A stretch of 64,000 nucleotides of DNA from Mycolicibacterium moriokaense (GCF_003201655.1 NZ_QJJU01000001.1:248001-312000), one strand, 5' to 3'; shown: positions 1 through 9,026, numbered from the stretch's first letter. A program made the numbers and translations. The notes: generated by a model from the sequence alone, not told the origin.

Positions 1-498
1 GCGGCCTTTGAGAAATTCGAGGCGACGGTCGACCGTGCCGCGCAGACCCGCGACTGGGATCCCTGGGTTGAGCAGTACACATCCGACATCACCTACGTCG
101 AGCACGCTGCGGGCACCATGCACGGCCGCGACGAGGTGCGCGCCTGGATCTGGAAGACCATGGAGAGCTTTCCCGGCAGCTACATGACGTCGTTCCCGTC
201 GCTGTGGTCGGTGATCGACGAGTCGACGGGCCGGATCATCTGCGAGCTGGACAACCCAATGCGCGACCCGGGCGACGGCACGATCATCACCGCCACCAAC
301 ATCTCGATCGTCACCTACGCCGGCGACGGTCAGTGGTGCCGCCAGGAGGACATCTACAACCCGCTGCGTTTCGTGTCCGCGACGATGAAGTGGTGTCGCA
401 AGGCACAGGAGCTTGGCACGCTTCCCGACGAGGCGGCGGCATGGATGCGTCAGTTCGGAGACCGGAGCCGCTCGGCCGGCGACATGGAGCCGAAGTAA
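1..498 (+). CDS. NTF2-like/SnoaL-like protein, 5' truncated
   Basis: The frame is open from the first base to the TAA at 496-498, so the start lies upstream of the window; 165 codons are visible. Aromatic-rich segments (WDPWVEQY, YVEHAAGTMHGRDEVRAWIW) and the small alpha+beta size suggest the nuclear transport factor 2 / SnoaL-like fold, which serves many enzymes and binding proteins. The specific activity is not readable. The next gene starts directly after its stop codon, so the two are probably translated from one mRNA. Confidence 0.7.
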   Translation, partial: AAFEKFEATVDRAAQTRDWDPWVEQYTSDITYVEHAAGTMHGRDEVRAWIWKTMESFPGSYMTSFPSLWSVIDESTGRIICELDNPMRDPGDGTIITATNISIVTYAGDGQWCRQEDIYNPLRFVSATMKWCRKAQELGTLPDEAAAWMRQFGDRSRSAGDMEPK

Positions 499-1509
499 GT
501 GAGCGCGAAGCTGGTCATCGGTGCCAATGGGTTCCTCGGCTCCCATGTCACACGCCGGCTCGTCGGGGATGGCCACGACGTGCGTGTCATGGTTCGCGAC
601 GGCGCGAGCACCATCGGCATCGACGACCTCGAGGTGACGCGGTTCGTCGGCGACATCTGGAACGACGACACCCTGCGCGATGCGATGCGCCGCGTCGACG
701 ACGTGTACTACTGCGTGGTCGACACCCGCGGCTGGCTGCGCGATCCCGCGCCGTTGTTCCGCACGAACGTCGAAGGCACTCGCAACGTGCTCGAAGTCGC
801 GAAGAATGCGGACCTGCGCAAGTTCGTCTTCACCAGCAGCTATGTCACCGTCGGCCGACGGCGGGGACACGTCGCCACCGAGGACGACATCATCGTCGAC
901 CGCGGCCTGACGCCCTACGTCCGCTCGCGGGTGCAGGCCGAGCAACTCGTGTTGCAGTACGCGAAGGAGCACGGCCTGCCCGCCGTTGCGATGGGGGTGT
1001 CGACGACCTACGGAAGCGGTGACTGGGGCCGCACCCCGCACGGCGCAATCATCGCCGGTGCCGCGTTCGGCAAGCTGCCGTTCGTGATGGACAAGATCGA
1101 ACTCGAGGCGGTGGGTATCACCGACGCGGCCAGCGCGATGGTCCTTGCGGCCGAACGCGGGCGGGTCGGTGAGCGATACCTGGTCTCGGAGAAGATGATC
1201 AGCAACGCCGAGGTGGTGAGAATCGCCGCCGATGCTGCAGGTGTGCCGGCGCCGACCAAGTCACTCCCGCTGCCTGTGTCCTACGCCCTGGCCATCGCGG
1301 GCACCGCCAAGGCGAAGCTGCGTGGCACCGATGAGCAGCTCTCACTGGGGTCGCTGCGGCTCATGCGTGCCGAAGCACCGGTGGACCACAACAAGGCGAC
1401 CCGCGAATTGGGTTGGGAGCCAAGGGCTGTCGAAGAATCGATTCGTGAGGCCGCCCGGTTCTGGGTAGGCCTGCGCGACGCTAAACGAAAGAGCAAGGCG
1501 GGCGGTTGA
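499..1509 (+). CDS. NAD-dependent epimerase/dehydratase (extended SDR)
   Basis: 336 aa starting at a GTG that abuts the previous stop. The N-terminal Rossmann motif IGANGFLGSH (residues 7-16) and the acidic pair after strand 2 mark an NAD(P)-binding extended short-chain dehydrogenase of the dihydroflavonol reductase/epimerase type. A serine-rich strand (FTSSYVTVG, about 111-119) supplies the catalytic Ser/Thr region and Y140 the catalytic Tyr. The expected YxxxK reads Y140-V-R-S-R144, so Arg replaces Lys. The substrate is unknown; pairing with an NTF2-like gene suggests small-molecule or steroid-like metabolism, which is inference. Confidence 0.8.
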   Translation: MSAKLVIGANGFLGSHVTRRLVGDGHDVRVMVRDGASTIGIDDLEVTRFVGDIWNDDTLRDAMRRVDDVYYCVVDTRGWLRDPAPLFRTNVEGTRNVLEVAKNADLRKFVFTSSYVTVGRRRGHVATEDDIIVDRGLTPYVRSRVQAEQLVLQYAKEHGLPAVAMGVSTTYGSGDWGRTPHGAIIAGAAFGKLPFVMDKIELEAVGITDAASAMVLAAERGRVGERYLVSEKMISNAEVVRIAADAAGVPAPTKSLPLPVSYALAIAGTAKAKLRGTDEQLSLGSLRLMRAEAPVDHNKATRELGWEPRAVEESIREAARFWVGLRDAKRKSKAGG

Positions 1510-1531
1510 ACGCCACGCCGACCAGCGTTCA
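1507..1531 (+). terminator. candidate hairpin after epimerase gene
   Basis: A perfect 7-bp inverted repeat, TGAACGC and GCGTTCA around an 11-nt loop, overlaps the epimerase stop codon. There is no T-tract, so it is only a possible terminator of the U-less mycobacterial kind. Confidence 0.3.
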
Positions 1532-1574
1532 GTAGTTGGCGCGCACACCCGGAGCGTGACTAGCCTCGGGTGAC

Positions 1575-2393
1575 GTGACCGAGAAACTGCATGTCGACCT
1601 GTCCGGTGCGCCGCAGACCATGCTGGCCACGTTCTACGCCAAGGCGGTAGATGCCGACCTGGAGAAGCCGATCCTCGGCGACCGCTTCGCCAAGGAGATC
1701 GTCGAGCGCATCGACTACGACTGGAAGAAGACCTCGATCACGGCCGCGAACTCGCCTGCGGTGACCACCCGCAGCGCACACTTCGATAAGTGGGCCCGCC
1801 AGTTCCTCGCCGCACACCCCGAGGCCGTTGTGCTGCACTTGGGCTGCGGACTGGACGCCTGCTTCTTCCGGCTGGACCCTGGCCCGGGTGTCGAGTGGTA
1901 TGACGTCGACTACCCCGACGTCATAGACTTTCGCCGTCAGCTCTACCCGACGCGCGACCACTACCACCTCGTCGCGGCATCGGTCACCGACCCCGCGTGG
2001 TTCGACGACATTCCCGGCGACCGTCCGGTACTGGCGATCGGCGAGGGCCTGACCATGTACCTGACCAAGGCTGACGGTGTTGCGCTGCTGCGCAGGATCG
2101 TCGACCACTTTCCGTCAGGTGAACTGCAGTTCGACGCGTTCAACCGGTTGGGCATCAAGTCGCAGTGGACGAACACCGTGGTGCGGCGTTCGGGGGCGAC
2201 ACTGCATTGGGGCATCGACGGGCCCGACGACATCACCGAGGCGGTTCCCGGGGTGCGCCTGCTGTCCTGGGTGTCGGCGATCGACGACGACGCGTTCGAC
2301 CATGTGCCGTGGTACTACCGGCCGACGCTGATGGCAATGAGGCCGGTGCGCGTGCTGCGTCATATGGCGCAGTACCACCGCTACGCCTTCTGA
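1575..2393 (+). CDS. TcmP/LCMT-like SAM-dependent O-methyltransferase
   Basis: 272 aa from GTG. The class I methyltransferase glycine-rich motif is VVLHLGCGLDA (about 85-95), followed by an acidic strand (WYDVDYPDVIDFRR) as in the leucine carboxyl methyltransferase/TcmP family, which is expanded in mycobacteria. SAM binding and O-methyl transfer are expected; the acceptor is unknown. The 3' end overlaps the convergent DUF4262 gene by 13 bp. Confidence 0.8.
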   Translation: MTEKLHVDLSGAPQTMLATFYAKAVDADLEKPILGDRFAKEIVERIDYDWKKTSITAANSPAVTTRSAHFDKWARQFLAAHPEAVVLHLGCGLDACFFRLDPGPGVEWYDVDYPDVIDFRRQLYPTRDHYHLVAASVTDPAWFDDIPGDRPVLAIGEGLTMYLTKADGVALLRRIVDHFPSGELQFDAFNRLGIKSQWTNTVVRRSGATLHWGIDGPDDITEAVPGVRLLSWVSAIDDDAFDHVPWYYRPTLMAMRPVRVLRHMAQYHRYAF

Positions 2394-2848
2394 GCCCGCA
2401 CGCCGAGCACCGGCTGCTTTCTCCGCCCGTCGCAGAACGCGGCGGACCACGGCCAGCGCCCTCGACCGTCGGCCCACACGAGCTGCAGCGCGCGAATCTC
2501 GGGGCCGCCGAATGCGACAGCGAAATTCAGGTGCGCGTCGGGGTGGCTCATCTCGACGATCTCAATGAGTGGTCCGGCGGGCACCTTGATCTGCTGGCCT
2601 GGTGTCAAGTTTTTGCCTGTCACGAGATCACGGGCCACCGTGTTCAGAAGTCGGGTGGCACGCTGCGGGGAAACGGCGGTGATCGACAGTTCGGGGAACC
2701 CCCAGTCGTGAAGTCCGATCGTGTAAGCGAATGGGGTCCGGTCGCTTTCGACGTACTGCACCATCCAACCGTGCGTCCGGATCGTCTCGCGGACCCCGTC
2801 GAAGTAGTCCTCGATCTTCAGATCGGGGTTGTCGCATTGCCAGCACAT
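2381..2848 (-). CDS. DUF4262 domain-containing protein
   Basis: 155 aa when started at the ATG giving MCWQCDNP; the open frame continues upstream to 2899 but this start fits the domain edge. A CxxC pair sits at the extreme N terminus, followed by the DUF4262 pattern (FAYTIGLHDWGFPEL, then VSPQRATRLLN, then an AFGGPEIRALQLVWAD-like tail). The family function is not known. The gene is convergent with the methyltransferase and divergent from the FAD oxidoreductase. Confidence 0.75.
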   Translation of the reverse strand: MCWQCDNPDLKIEDYFDGVRETIRTHGWMVQYVESDRTPFAYTIGLHDWGFPELSITAVSPQRATRLLNTVARDLVTGKNLTPGQQIKVPAGPLIEIVEMSHPDAHLNFAVAFGGPEIRALQLVWADGRGRWPWSAAFCDGRRKQPVLGVRAQKA

Positions 2849-2925
2849 GGCGCCTCTCTCTGTCGTCGGTGGGGCCAGCTTTCCCCTCGGGTCCGACAAG
2901 TACGGCGTCCTGCGAGAATCGGACG

Positions 2926-4308
2926 GTGTCCACTGCAGGTCCCGTCAACGGTCGCGTCTCCAACTGGTTCAGCGAGTACCCACCACTACGTCCGCCCCTG
3001 CCTGGAAACCGCGACGCCGACGTGTGCATCGTCGGCGCCGGATACACCGGACTGTGGACTGCGTACTACCTGAAGCGGACCGAGCCGTCGCTGCGCATCG
3101 TGATACTCGAGGCGCGCTTCGCCGGCTTCGGCGCCTCGGGGCGAAACGGCGGCTGGCTGTCGGGTCTGGTGCCGGGTGACCGCAACCGGATGGCCGAACT
3201 GTACGGTCGCGATCGCGTGCTGGCGTGGCAGCAGGCGCTCAACGAAGCCGTCGACGAGGTCATCGACGTCGCAGCCGCCGAAGGCATCGACGCGGGCATC
3301 GTCAAGGGCGGCACCATGCAGATCGCCCGCAACCCCGCGCAAGCGTCGCGGCTGGCCGCGGAGATCGACGAGGAACTGAGCTGGAAGGTCGACGGCATCG
3401 CGCCGTTGACCAAAGCCGAAGCGGCCGAACGGATTCAGTTCGATGGCGTGGTGTCGGCCTACCACACACCGCACTGCGCGCGGATCCAACCCGCCCGGCT
3501 GGCCCGCGGTTTGGCCGAGGTCGTCGAGCGGCTCGGTGTCGACATCTACGAGAACGCACCCGTCACGGCGATCGAGTCGGGACGCGCGGTCACGCCACTC
3601 GGCACGGTCAGCGCGCCGATCGTGCTGCGTGCCACTGAGGGCTTCACCGCGCGGATGCGGGGGCTGCGACGGCGCTGGCTACCGATGAACAGCTCGATGA
3701 TCGCCACTGACCGGATTCCCGAGAATGCATGGGCGTCGATCGGCTGGGAGGGCCGCGAAACCGTCGGCGATACCGCGCACGGCTTCTTCTACGCCCAACG
3801 CACGGTCGACGACCGGATCGCGATCGGCGGGCGCAGCGTGCCGTATCGATACGCCTCCCGCACCGATGTGGATGGCCGGGTGCCCGAGCACACCATCAAG
3901 CATCTGACCGCGACGCTGCACTCGATCCTTCCGCAGCTGCGCGACGTCCCGATCGCTCACGGCTGGTGTGGCGTGCTCGCCGTCCCGCGCGACTGGGAGG
4001 CCAGCATCGTCCTCGACAAGCCGACCGGTTTGGGGTGGGCAGGCGGATATGTCGGCCATGGCGTCACCGCCACCAATCTCGCGGGCCGCACGCTGGCGGA
4101 CCTGGTGCTCGACCGGCAGAGCCAGCTGACCGAGTTGCCGTGGGTCGGCCACCGGTCAAGCAACTGGGAGCCCGAGCCGCTGCGCTGGATTGGCGTGCGC
4201 GGCATGTACCTGGCGTACAAGGCCGCCGACTGGCATGAAGCACGCGGCAGGGGGACGACGTCGCCGATCGCCGTCGTCGCCGACAAGATCGCGGGGCGGC
4301 CGCACTAG
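2926..4308 (+). CDS. FAD-dependent oxidoreductase, DAO family
   Basis: 460 aa from GTG 2926; the longer open frame upstream runs antisense to DUF4262 and is not protein-like. The dinucleotide motif IVGAGYTGLWTAYYL (about 35-49), the ASGRNGGWLSG segment and the late GWAGGYVGHGVTATNLAGR segment are typical of D-amino-acid oxidase/glycine oxidase/gamma-glutamylputrescine oxidase relatives. It is expected to oxidise an amine or amino acid with O2 or another acceptor; the substrate cannot be read. The stop overlaps the convergent SRPBCC gene by 4 bp. Confidence 0.82.
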   Translation: MSTAGPVNGRVSNWFSEYPPLRPPLPGNRDADVCIVGAGYTGLWTAYYLKRTEPSLRIVILEARFAGFGASGRNGGWLSGLVPGDRNRMAELYGRDRVLAWQQALNEAVDEVIDVAAAEGIDAGIVKGGTMQIARNPAQASRLAAEIDEELSWKVDGIAPLTKAEAAERIQFDGVVSAYHTPHCARIQPARLARGLAEVVERLGVDIYENAPVTAIESGRAVTPLGTVSAPIVLRATEGFTARMRGLRRRWLPMNSSMIATDRIPENAWASIGWEGRETVGDTAHGFFYAQRTVDDRIAIGGRSVPYRYASRTDVDGRVPEHTIKHLTATLHSILPQLRDVPIAHGWCGVLAVPRDWEASIVLDKPTGLGWAGGYVGHGVTATNLAGRTLADLVLDRQSQLTELPWVGHRSSNWEPEPLRWIGVRGMYLAYKAADWHEARGRGTTSPIAVVADKIAGRPH

Positions 4309-4787
4309 CGCGCCTCGGCCTGCTCCTTCAGCCGTTGCAACGTCATCTTGATGTGTGCGGCGTTGGCCGCGTCGCGGTCGCGAACCCCGGTGCCGATCCA
4401 AGCCGTCTTGGTGAACCAGCCAGGACGACGGTCCCACGTGCGTTCGGTGACGCGGCACCCGCCGTCTGCCGTGTCGTTGAGGGCCATGATGTCGTAGCGC
4501 CACCGCGCCACCGGCACACCGAAATAGCGAACGTCGAACGCGAAGACCTGGCCCGGTTCCGCGTCGGTGACGGTGCACTTTGTGCTCCATCGGAAAATGC
4601 CGTTGCGGTTGTGTCCCTTGAACACCGCGCCAGGGCAGGCGGTGGCACCCTTGCGCCACTCCATCGCCTCTGTCTCTTCGGCAAGGGACGCCAGGTTGGA
4701 AAGGTCGATGATCAGCGCGTATACGTTGTCGGGCTGGGCGTCGATGCTCACCTCGGACTGCACCGAGGCCGGCTCCTGATCAGTCAT
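4305..4787 (-). CDS. SRPBCC (START-like) family protein
   Basis: 160 aa. The N-terminal pattern VSIDAQPDNVYALIIDLSNL and the late NAAHIKMTLQRLKEQAEA helix fit the polyketide cyclase/START-like hydrophobic-ligand fold, common in mycobacteria. Ligand unknown. A TACGAT box (4794-4799) lies exactly 6 nt upstream of the ATG with no Shine-Dalgarno, so the transcript is probably leaderless. Confidence 0.75.
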   Translation of the reverse strand: MTDQEPASVQSEVSIDAQPDNVYALIIDLSNLASLAEETEAMEWRKGATACPGAVFKGHNRNGIFRWSTKCTVTDAEPGQVFAFDVRYFGVPVARWRYDIMALNDTADGGCRVTERTWDRRPGWFTKTAWIGTGVRDRDAANAAHIKMTLQRLKEQAEAR

Positions 4788-4846
4788 GCCGCGATCGTAA
4801 CGATGTGTCAGGAATCACGGAGCGCCCTCGCATCGTTGGCATATCT

Positions 4847-5221
4847 ATGACTGACCGACCCGTACTTGAGCCCACTGCTTCTCATCCCATCACCGTCGAA
4901 CCGACCGGCAGGCACATCACCGTGCGCGTCAACGGCGAACTTGTGGCCGACACCAACGACGCGCTGACACTGCAAGAGTCCACCTATCCCGCGGTGTACT
5001 ACATCCCCCTTCGCGACGTCGCGGCCGAGCGGCTCACGGCCAGCGACACCGAGACGTACTGCCCGTTCAAGGGTGACGCCAGCTACTACCACGTCGTCAC
5101 CGAGGGCGGCGAGACCGTCGACGACGCGATCTGGACCTACACGAAGCCCTACCCCGCGGTGGGCCAGATCGCCGGTCACGTCGCGTTCTATCCGGACAAG
5201 GCTGACGTCACTGTCGCATAG
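4847..5221 (+). CDS. DUF427 domain-containing protein
   Basis: 124 aa from ATG 4847; the in-frame extension upstream lacks coding character. The pattern VRVNGELVADTNDALTLQES, YYIPLRDV, TYCPFKGDASYYHV and a C-terminal GHVAFYPDKADV matches the DUF427 beta-barrel family. No catalytic role is established. The DNA glycosylase follows after 9 bp, so the two may be cotranscribed. Confidence 0.82.
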   Translation: MTDRPVLEPTASHPITVEPTGRHITVRVNGELVADTNDALTLQESTYPAVYYIPLRDVAAERLTASDTETYCPFKGDASYYHVVTEGGETVDDAIWTYTKPYPAVGQIAGHVAFYPDKADVTVA

Positions 5222-5230
5222 CCTCAAGGG

Positions 5231-6142
5231 GTGCAAAGCGCGGTCAGCGTCCAGTTCGATGGGCCAGCCAGCCCTGGTCTGACGCTGTCGCCGCTGCGCC
5301 GCGGCCGGGGCGACCCGTGCTATCACGTCGCGCACGACGGTGCGATTTGGCGGACGAGCCTGATGCGCACCGGACCGGTCACCGCGCGCATCACGAAGTC
5401 GGCGCCTGATACCGTCGACTGCGAGGCATGGGGAACGGGCGCAACGGAATTCGCCGAAACGCTGCCGACCCAGCTCGGCGTCGACGATGACGCGTCCGGG
5501 TTCGCACCCGACGAGCCGACCATCGCCGCCGCGCACCAACGCGTGCCGCACCTGCGGCTTGGCCGAACCGATCGTGTGCTCGAGGCGCTCATCCCTGCGG
5601 TGCTGGAGCAGCGCGTGTCCGGCATGGACGCCCGTCGCGCGTGGCGTGCCCTGATCACCAAGTTCGGCTCGCCGCCACCCGGACCTGCGCCTGCGCACAT
5701 GCGAGTGCCGCCATCCGGCGAGGTGTGGCGGCGCATCCCGTCTTGGGAGTTTCATCGCGCCAACGTCGATCCCGGCCGGGCCCGCACGATAGTGGGGTGC
5801 GCGCAGCGCGCCGACTCTCTGGAGCGGCTGGCCACCCGAGCGCCGGAGCAGGCACGCGTCGCGCTGACGTCGCTGCCGGGGGTCGGCGAGTGGACCGCCG
5901 CCGAGACCGCGCAGCGTGCCTTCGGCGATGCCGACGCGTTGGCCGTCGGCGACTACCACCTGGCGAAGATGATCGGCCGGACCCTGCTGGGCCATCCGAT
6001 CGACGATCCGGCGATGGTGGAGTTGCTCGAACCGCTGCGGCCACATCGGCACCGCGCGGTACGGCTGCTTGAGGCCAGCGGGCTCGCCCTCAATCCCCGG
6101 TTCGGGGCGCGGCAGGCGATACCGAACCTGCGCGCGATCTAG
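5231..6142 (+). CDS. AlkA-like DNA-3-methyladenine glycosylase
   Basis: 303 aa from GTG. The C-terminal half carries the helix-hairpin-helix motif LTSLPGVGEWTAAETAQRA (about 213-231) and the following loop ALAVGDYHL, whose Asp is in the catalytic position of the HhH-GPD family. The N-terminal beta domain fits AlkA relatives. It should excise alkylated purines in base-excision repair. Not distinguishable here from a broader HhH-GPD protein without a comparison. Confidence 0.78.
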   Translation: MQSAVSVQFDGPASPGLTLSPLRRGRGDPCYHVAHDGAIWRTSLMRTGPVTARITKSAPDTVDCEAWGTGATEFAETLPTQLGVDDDASGFAPDEPTIAAAHQRVPHLRLGRTDRVLEALIPAVLEQRVSGMDARRAWRALITKFGSPPPGPAPAHMRVPPSGEVWRRIPSWEFHRANVDPGRARTIVGCAQRADSLERLATRAPEQARVALTSLPGVGEWTAAETAQRAFGDADALAVGDYHLAKMIGRTLLGHPIDDPAMVELLEPLRPHRHRAVRLLEASGLALNPRFGARQAIPNLRAI

Positions 6143-6181
6143 CCGCGGTTACCTGCTCCACCGCGTGGGTACACGGCCCAG

Positions 6182-6739
6182 ATGACTCAATTCACTGTCC
6201 CCGGGATGTCGAACAAAGAAGGCGCCGAGGTGGCCGACCTGCTGCAAAAGGCGCTCAGTAGGTACAACGACCTCCACCTCACGCTCAAACACGTGCACTG
6301 GAACGTCGTCGGACCGAACTTCATCGGCGTGCACGAGATGATCGATCCACAGGTCGAACTGGTGCGCGGCTATGCAGACGAAGTCGCCGAGCGCATTGCG
6401 GCGCTTGGCAAGTCGCCGAAGGGTACGCCAGGGGCGATCATCAGCGACCGCACCTGGGACGACTACTCCGTTGGGCGCGACACCGTGCTGGCCCACTTGG
6501 CCGCCCTCGATCTCGTCTATACCGGCGTCATCGAAGACACCCGCAAGGGCATCGATCGGCTGGACGACCTCGACCTGGTTTCACAGGACATGATGATTGG
6601 CCATGCCGGTGAACTCGAGAAGTTCCAGTGGTTCGTGCGCGCGCACCTGGAGAACTCGGGCGGGCAGCTGGCCAACAAGGGCGCGACGACGGAGAAGGCC
6701 GCCGCCACCCGTGCCAAGAAGAAGGCGCCGGTCAGGTAG
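6182..6739 (+). CDS. dps: Dps family DNA-binding ferritin
   Basis: 185 aa. Ferroxidase residues at the subunit interface are visible as H39, H51, D66 and E70, in the context [21 protein letters not shown] and [10 protein letters not shown]. The Lys/Arg-rich C-terminal tail ([11 protein letters not shown]) resembles the DNA-binding tail of M. smegmatis Dps1, which is almost the same length. It oxidises and stores iron with H2O2 and coats DNA in starvation. The stop overlaps the convergent aquaporin reading frame by a few bases. Confidence 0.92.
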   Translation: MTQFTVPGMSNKEGAEVADLLQKALSRYNDLHLTLKHVHWNVVGPNFIGVHEMIDPQVELVRGYADEVAERIAALGKSPKGTPGAIISDRTWDDYSVGRDTVLAHLAALDLVYTGVIEDTRKGIDRLDDLDLVSQDMMIGHAGELEKFQWFVRAHLENSGGQLANKGATTEKAAATRAKKKAPVR

Positions 6740-7503
6740 TCGAGGGCTCCTCGAGGGAGTTGTCGCGCACAGGACGATCGGCGAGTTCCTCGTTGTGCCC
6801 GAACAGGTATGGGTAGGCGATCCCGGCGATCGCCGCGCCCAACAGCGGCGCCAGCCAGAACACCCACAGCTGTGCCGGGGGCACCGTCGGCGTTGAAGAA
6901 TGCGACGCCGGTGGACCGCGCCGGGTTGACCGAGGTGTTTGAGATCGGAATCGAGATGAGGTGGATCAGCGTCAAGGTCAGGCCAATTGCCAAGCCCGCG
7001 AAGCCTTTTGGTGCGCGGTCATCGGTTGAGCCGAGGATGACCAACAGGAAGACGCCGGTGAGGACCACCTCGGCGACGATAACCGCCCACAATGTGTACC
7101 CGCCAGGGGAGTGTTCGCCAAAACCGTTGGCGGCCATGTGGCCTGTCGCGGTCCATCCCTCCTTGCCCTTGGCGATCACGTAGATCATCATGCCCGCACC
7201 AATGCCTGCGACCACCTGGGTGATCCAGTAGCCGGGCACCGCCTTCCATTCCACCCGCCGGGCAAGCGCCGCGCCCAGCGTCACCGCGGGATTGAAGTGT
7301 CCGCCGGAGATCGTGCCGAAGGCGTACACGCCGGTGAGCACCGTCAGGCCGAACGCGAGCGCGACACCGAGGAACCCGATTCCGACCGAGCTGCCTTCGG
7401 TTGGATTGGCGGCGAACACCGCGGCGCCGCAGCCGCCGAACACCAACCAGAACGTTCCGATGAACTCGGCTGCCAGTCGGTGCATCATCGTTGGCTCGCG
7501 CAT
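6732..7503 (-). pseudogene. aqpZ: aquaporin Z (AqpZ), frameshifted near the C terminus
   Basis: The start ATG at 7503 has an AAAGGAG ribosome site. Both channel motifs are present: [10 protein letters not shown] and [11 protein letters not shown]. Directly after [10 protein letters not shown] the frame breaks in a run of five G on the + strand (6877-6881): one extra base abolishes the normal tail, which continues in the other frame as [30 protein letters not shown] and stops at 6732. As read, the frame instead runs antisense through dps to 6517. The last membrane helix and C terminus are therefore lost. This is either a genuine mutation or a homopolymer sequencing error. Confidence 0.8.
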
Positions 7504-7619
7504 CGCGACTCCTTTGTCTGGCCGAACGCCGTGAAGCGAGAGTGACATGCGCATCGGGGCTTATCGCCCGCCGTATCCGAATCGTTCTGCGATGGAAACT
7601 ATCGCGACGATGTCGTGAC

Positions 7620-7730
7620 CTACCGTTCGCCCATTGCGAATTCGTCGACGGGGTTGGAGCCGAGGTCGTTCTCCTCGACGATTTCGCCGTCCGTCAGTGA
7701 GGTGGCGTGTCTAGATGTGATGGCCGAACG
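7620..7730 (-). other. in-frame extension beyond the ClC stop codon
   Basis: After the clc TAG (7731-7733) the same frame stays open for 36 more codons to a second TAG at 7620-7622. Its last 25 codons have mostly G or C third positions and encode an acidic, protein-like tail ending VDEFAMGER. No ATG, GTG or TTG exists in this frame between the two stops. It could be a readthrough extension, a decayed gene end or chance. Confidence 0.3.
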
Positions 7731-9026
7731 CTAGCCGTCACCGCGTCTCTCGATGGACGCTTCGTCGGGCATCCGCTCGCGAAGGCTCTCGTAGATCGGC
7801 GGGGATCCCACAAGGTACGCGACGAGCACGGCGGCAGCGGTCGCGGCCATCATCGGTACGAGTGTCGCGGTCGTGGCCGTCATCTCCGTGACGACGACCA
7901 TCCCGGTCAGCGGCGCGCGCACCGTCGCCCCGAAGAGAGCCGCCATCCCGACCAGCGCCATCGGAACGGCCAACTGCGACGCATCTTCTGGCCATACCGC
8001 GTTGAAGCATCCGACGAACAGGAGGCCCCAGAGCGCACCCACGGCCAGCAGTGGCGCGAACAGTCCGCCAGGCACCGCCGCCGAGTACGAGAGGGGGCCT
8101 GCGACGAACCGCACCGCAAGAATTCCAATGACGACGGTGAGAACGATGTGTTGTCCGCCGAGGATCCGCTGCATCAGGTCCTCGCCGCCGCCTACCGCGA
8201 GCGGGTACACGAACATCGCGAACCCGATGATGGCACCGATGATGGCCGCCTTCGCCAGGGTCGGGATTCGGCGTATCGCGCCGACGTGGTCAAGGAACCA
8301 CAACACCAACCCGTTGTAAGCGGCCCCAAGACCTCCGGTCAGCAATCCGAAGACGAGGAAAAGGGGCAACCATGCCAGGGCAGGAGCGCCGATGGGTTCG
8401 ACTTGGAAGTCGGCGTGGTTTCCCAGGACAAGCCGGGAGCACGCCACAGCCGCTACACACGAAAAGAGCGTCGCCAGTACGGTTTTCACGCGAAACGACT
8501 TCGTAACTTCTTCGAGAGTGAACAGGGCGCCCCCGATCGGTGCGTTGAACGCCACCGCCAGGCCTGCGCCACCCAACGCCGTCTGCATCATCCTGACCTC
8601 GGAATCGGGTAGCCGCGCGCGCCGGGCCGCCTCGGCTCCGATCGCGGCACCCATGTGCACCGTGGGACCCTCGCGGCCCAGTACGAGCCCAGATCCCATG
8701 CTCAGCACACCGCCGATGAACTTCGCAGGAACCAAACGGATGAGCGGAGGTCGGGCCTCCCCCAGAAAGACCGCTTCGACATGCTGGATGCCGCTTCCGG
8801 CGGCCAGCGGCTCCCACCGCACGATCACGGCGGCCAATGTTGCACCGGCCGCGGCGGCGGCCATGGGTACCAGCCAGCCCGGCCCCGGTAACCCGTGCGC
8901 CCAGTCGACCAAGTCGATCCGCAGCTCATCGGCTGTCTGCAGACACCAGCGGAACGCGCCGCCGACGAACCCGATCACCACGCCTGCGACGATCGCCGTC
9001 ACGCAGATGTGTACCGAACCCCGCAT
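7731..9026 (-). CDS. ClC-type chloride channel/H+-Cl- exchanger
   Basis: 431 aa from ATG 9026; a GTG at 9062 is an alternative start. Family signatures are GSGIQHVEA, GREGPTVHMGA with the gating glutamate present, AFNAPIGGALFTLEEV and GGLFAPLLAVGALWG. The gating Glu favours an exchanger rather than a passive channel. There are about ten or more hydrophobic segments and no C-terminal CBS domains. The thioesterase stop lies 26 bp before the GTG alternative, so the two may share a transcript. Confidence 0.88.
   Translation of the reverse strand: MRGSVHICVTAIVAGVVIGFVGGAFRWCLQTADELRIDLVDWAHGLPGPGWLVPMAAAAAGATLAAVIVRWEPLAAGSGIQHVEAVFLGEARPPLIRLVPAKFIGGVLSMGSGLVLGREGPTVHMGAAIGAEAARRARLPDSEVRMMQTALGGAGLAVAFNAPIGGALFTLEEVTKSFRVKTVLATLFSCVAAVACSRLVLGNHADFQVEPIGAPALAWLPLFLVFGLLTGGLGAAYNGLVLWFLDHVGAIRRIPTLAKAAIIGAIIGFAMFVYPLAVGGGEDLMQRILGGQHIVLTVVIGILAVRFVAGPLSYSAAVPGGLFAPLLAVGALWGLLFVGCFNAVWPEDASQLAVPMALVGMAALFGATVRAPLTGMVVVTEMTATTATLVPMMAATAAAVLVAYLVGSPPIYESLRERMPDEASIERRGDG

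Noticed and set aside
204..1022. 272-codon Arg/His-rich open frame across the first two genes
   Set aside because: It is a +2 frame shadow of genes with clear homology; Arg/His/Pro-rich composition is typical of off-frame GC-rich DNA.
6517..6731. C-terminal extension of the aquaporin frame antisense to dps
   Set aside because: This is the out-of-frame continuation after the frameshift; the normal family tail is in the other frame and stops at 6732.
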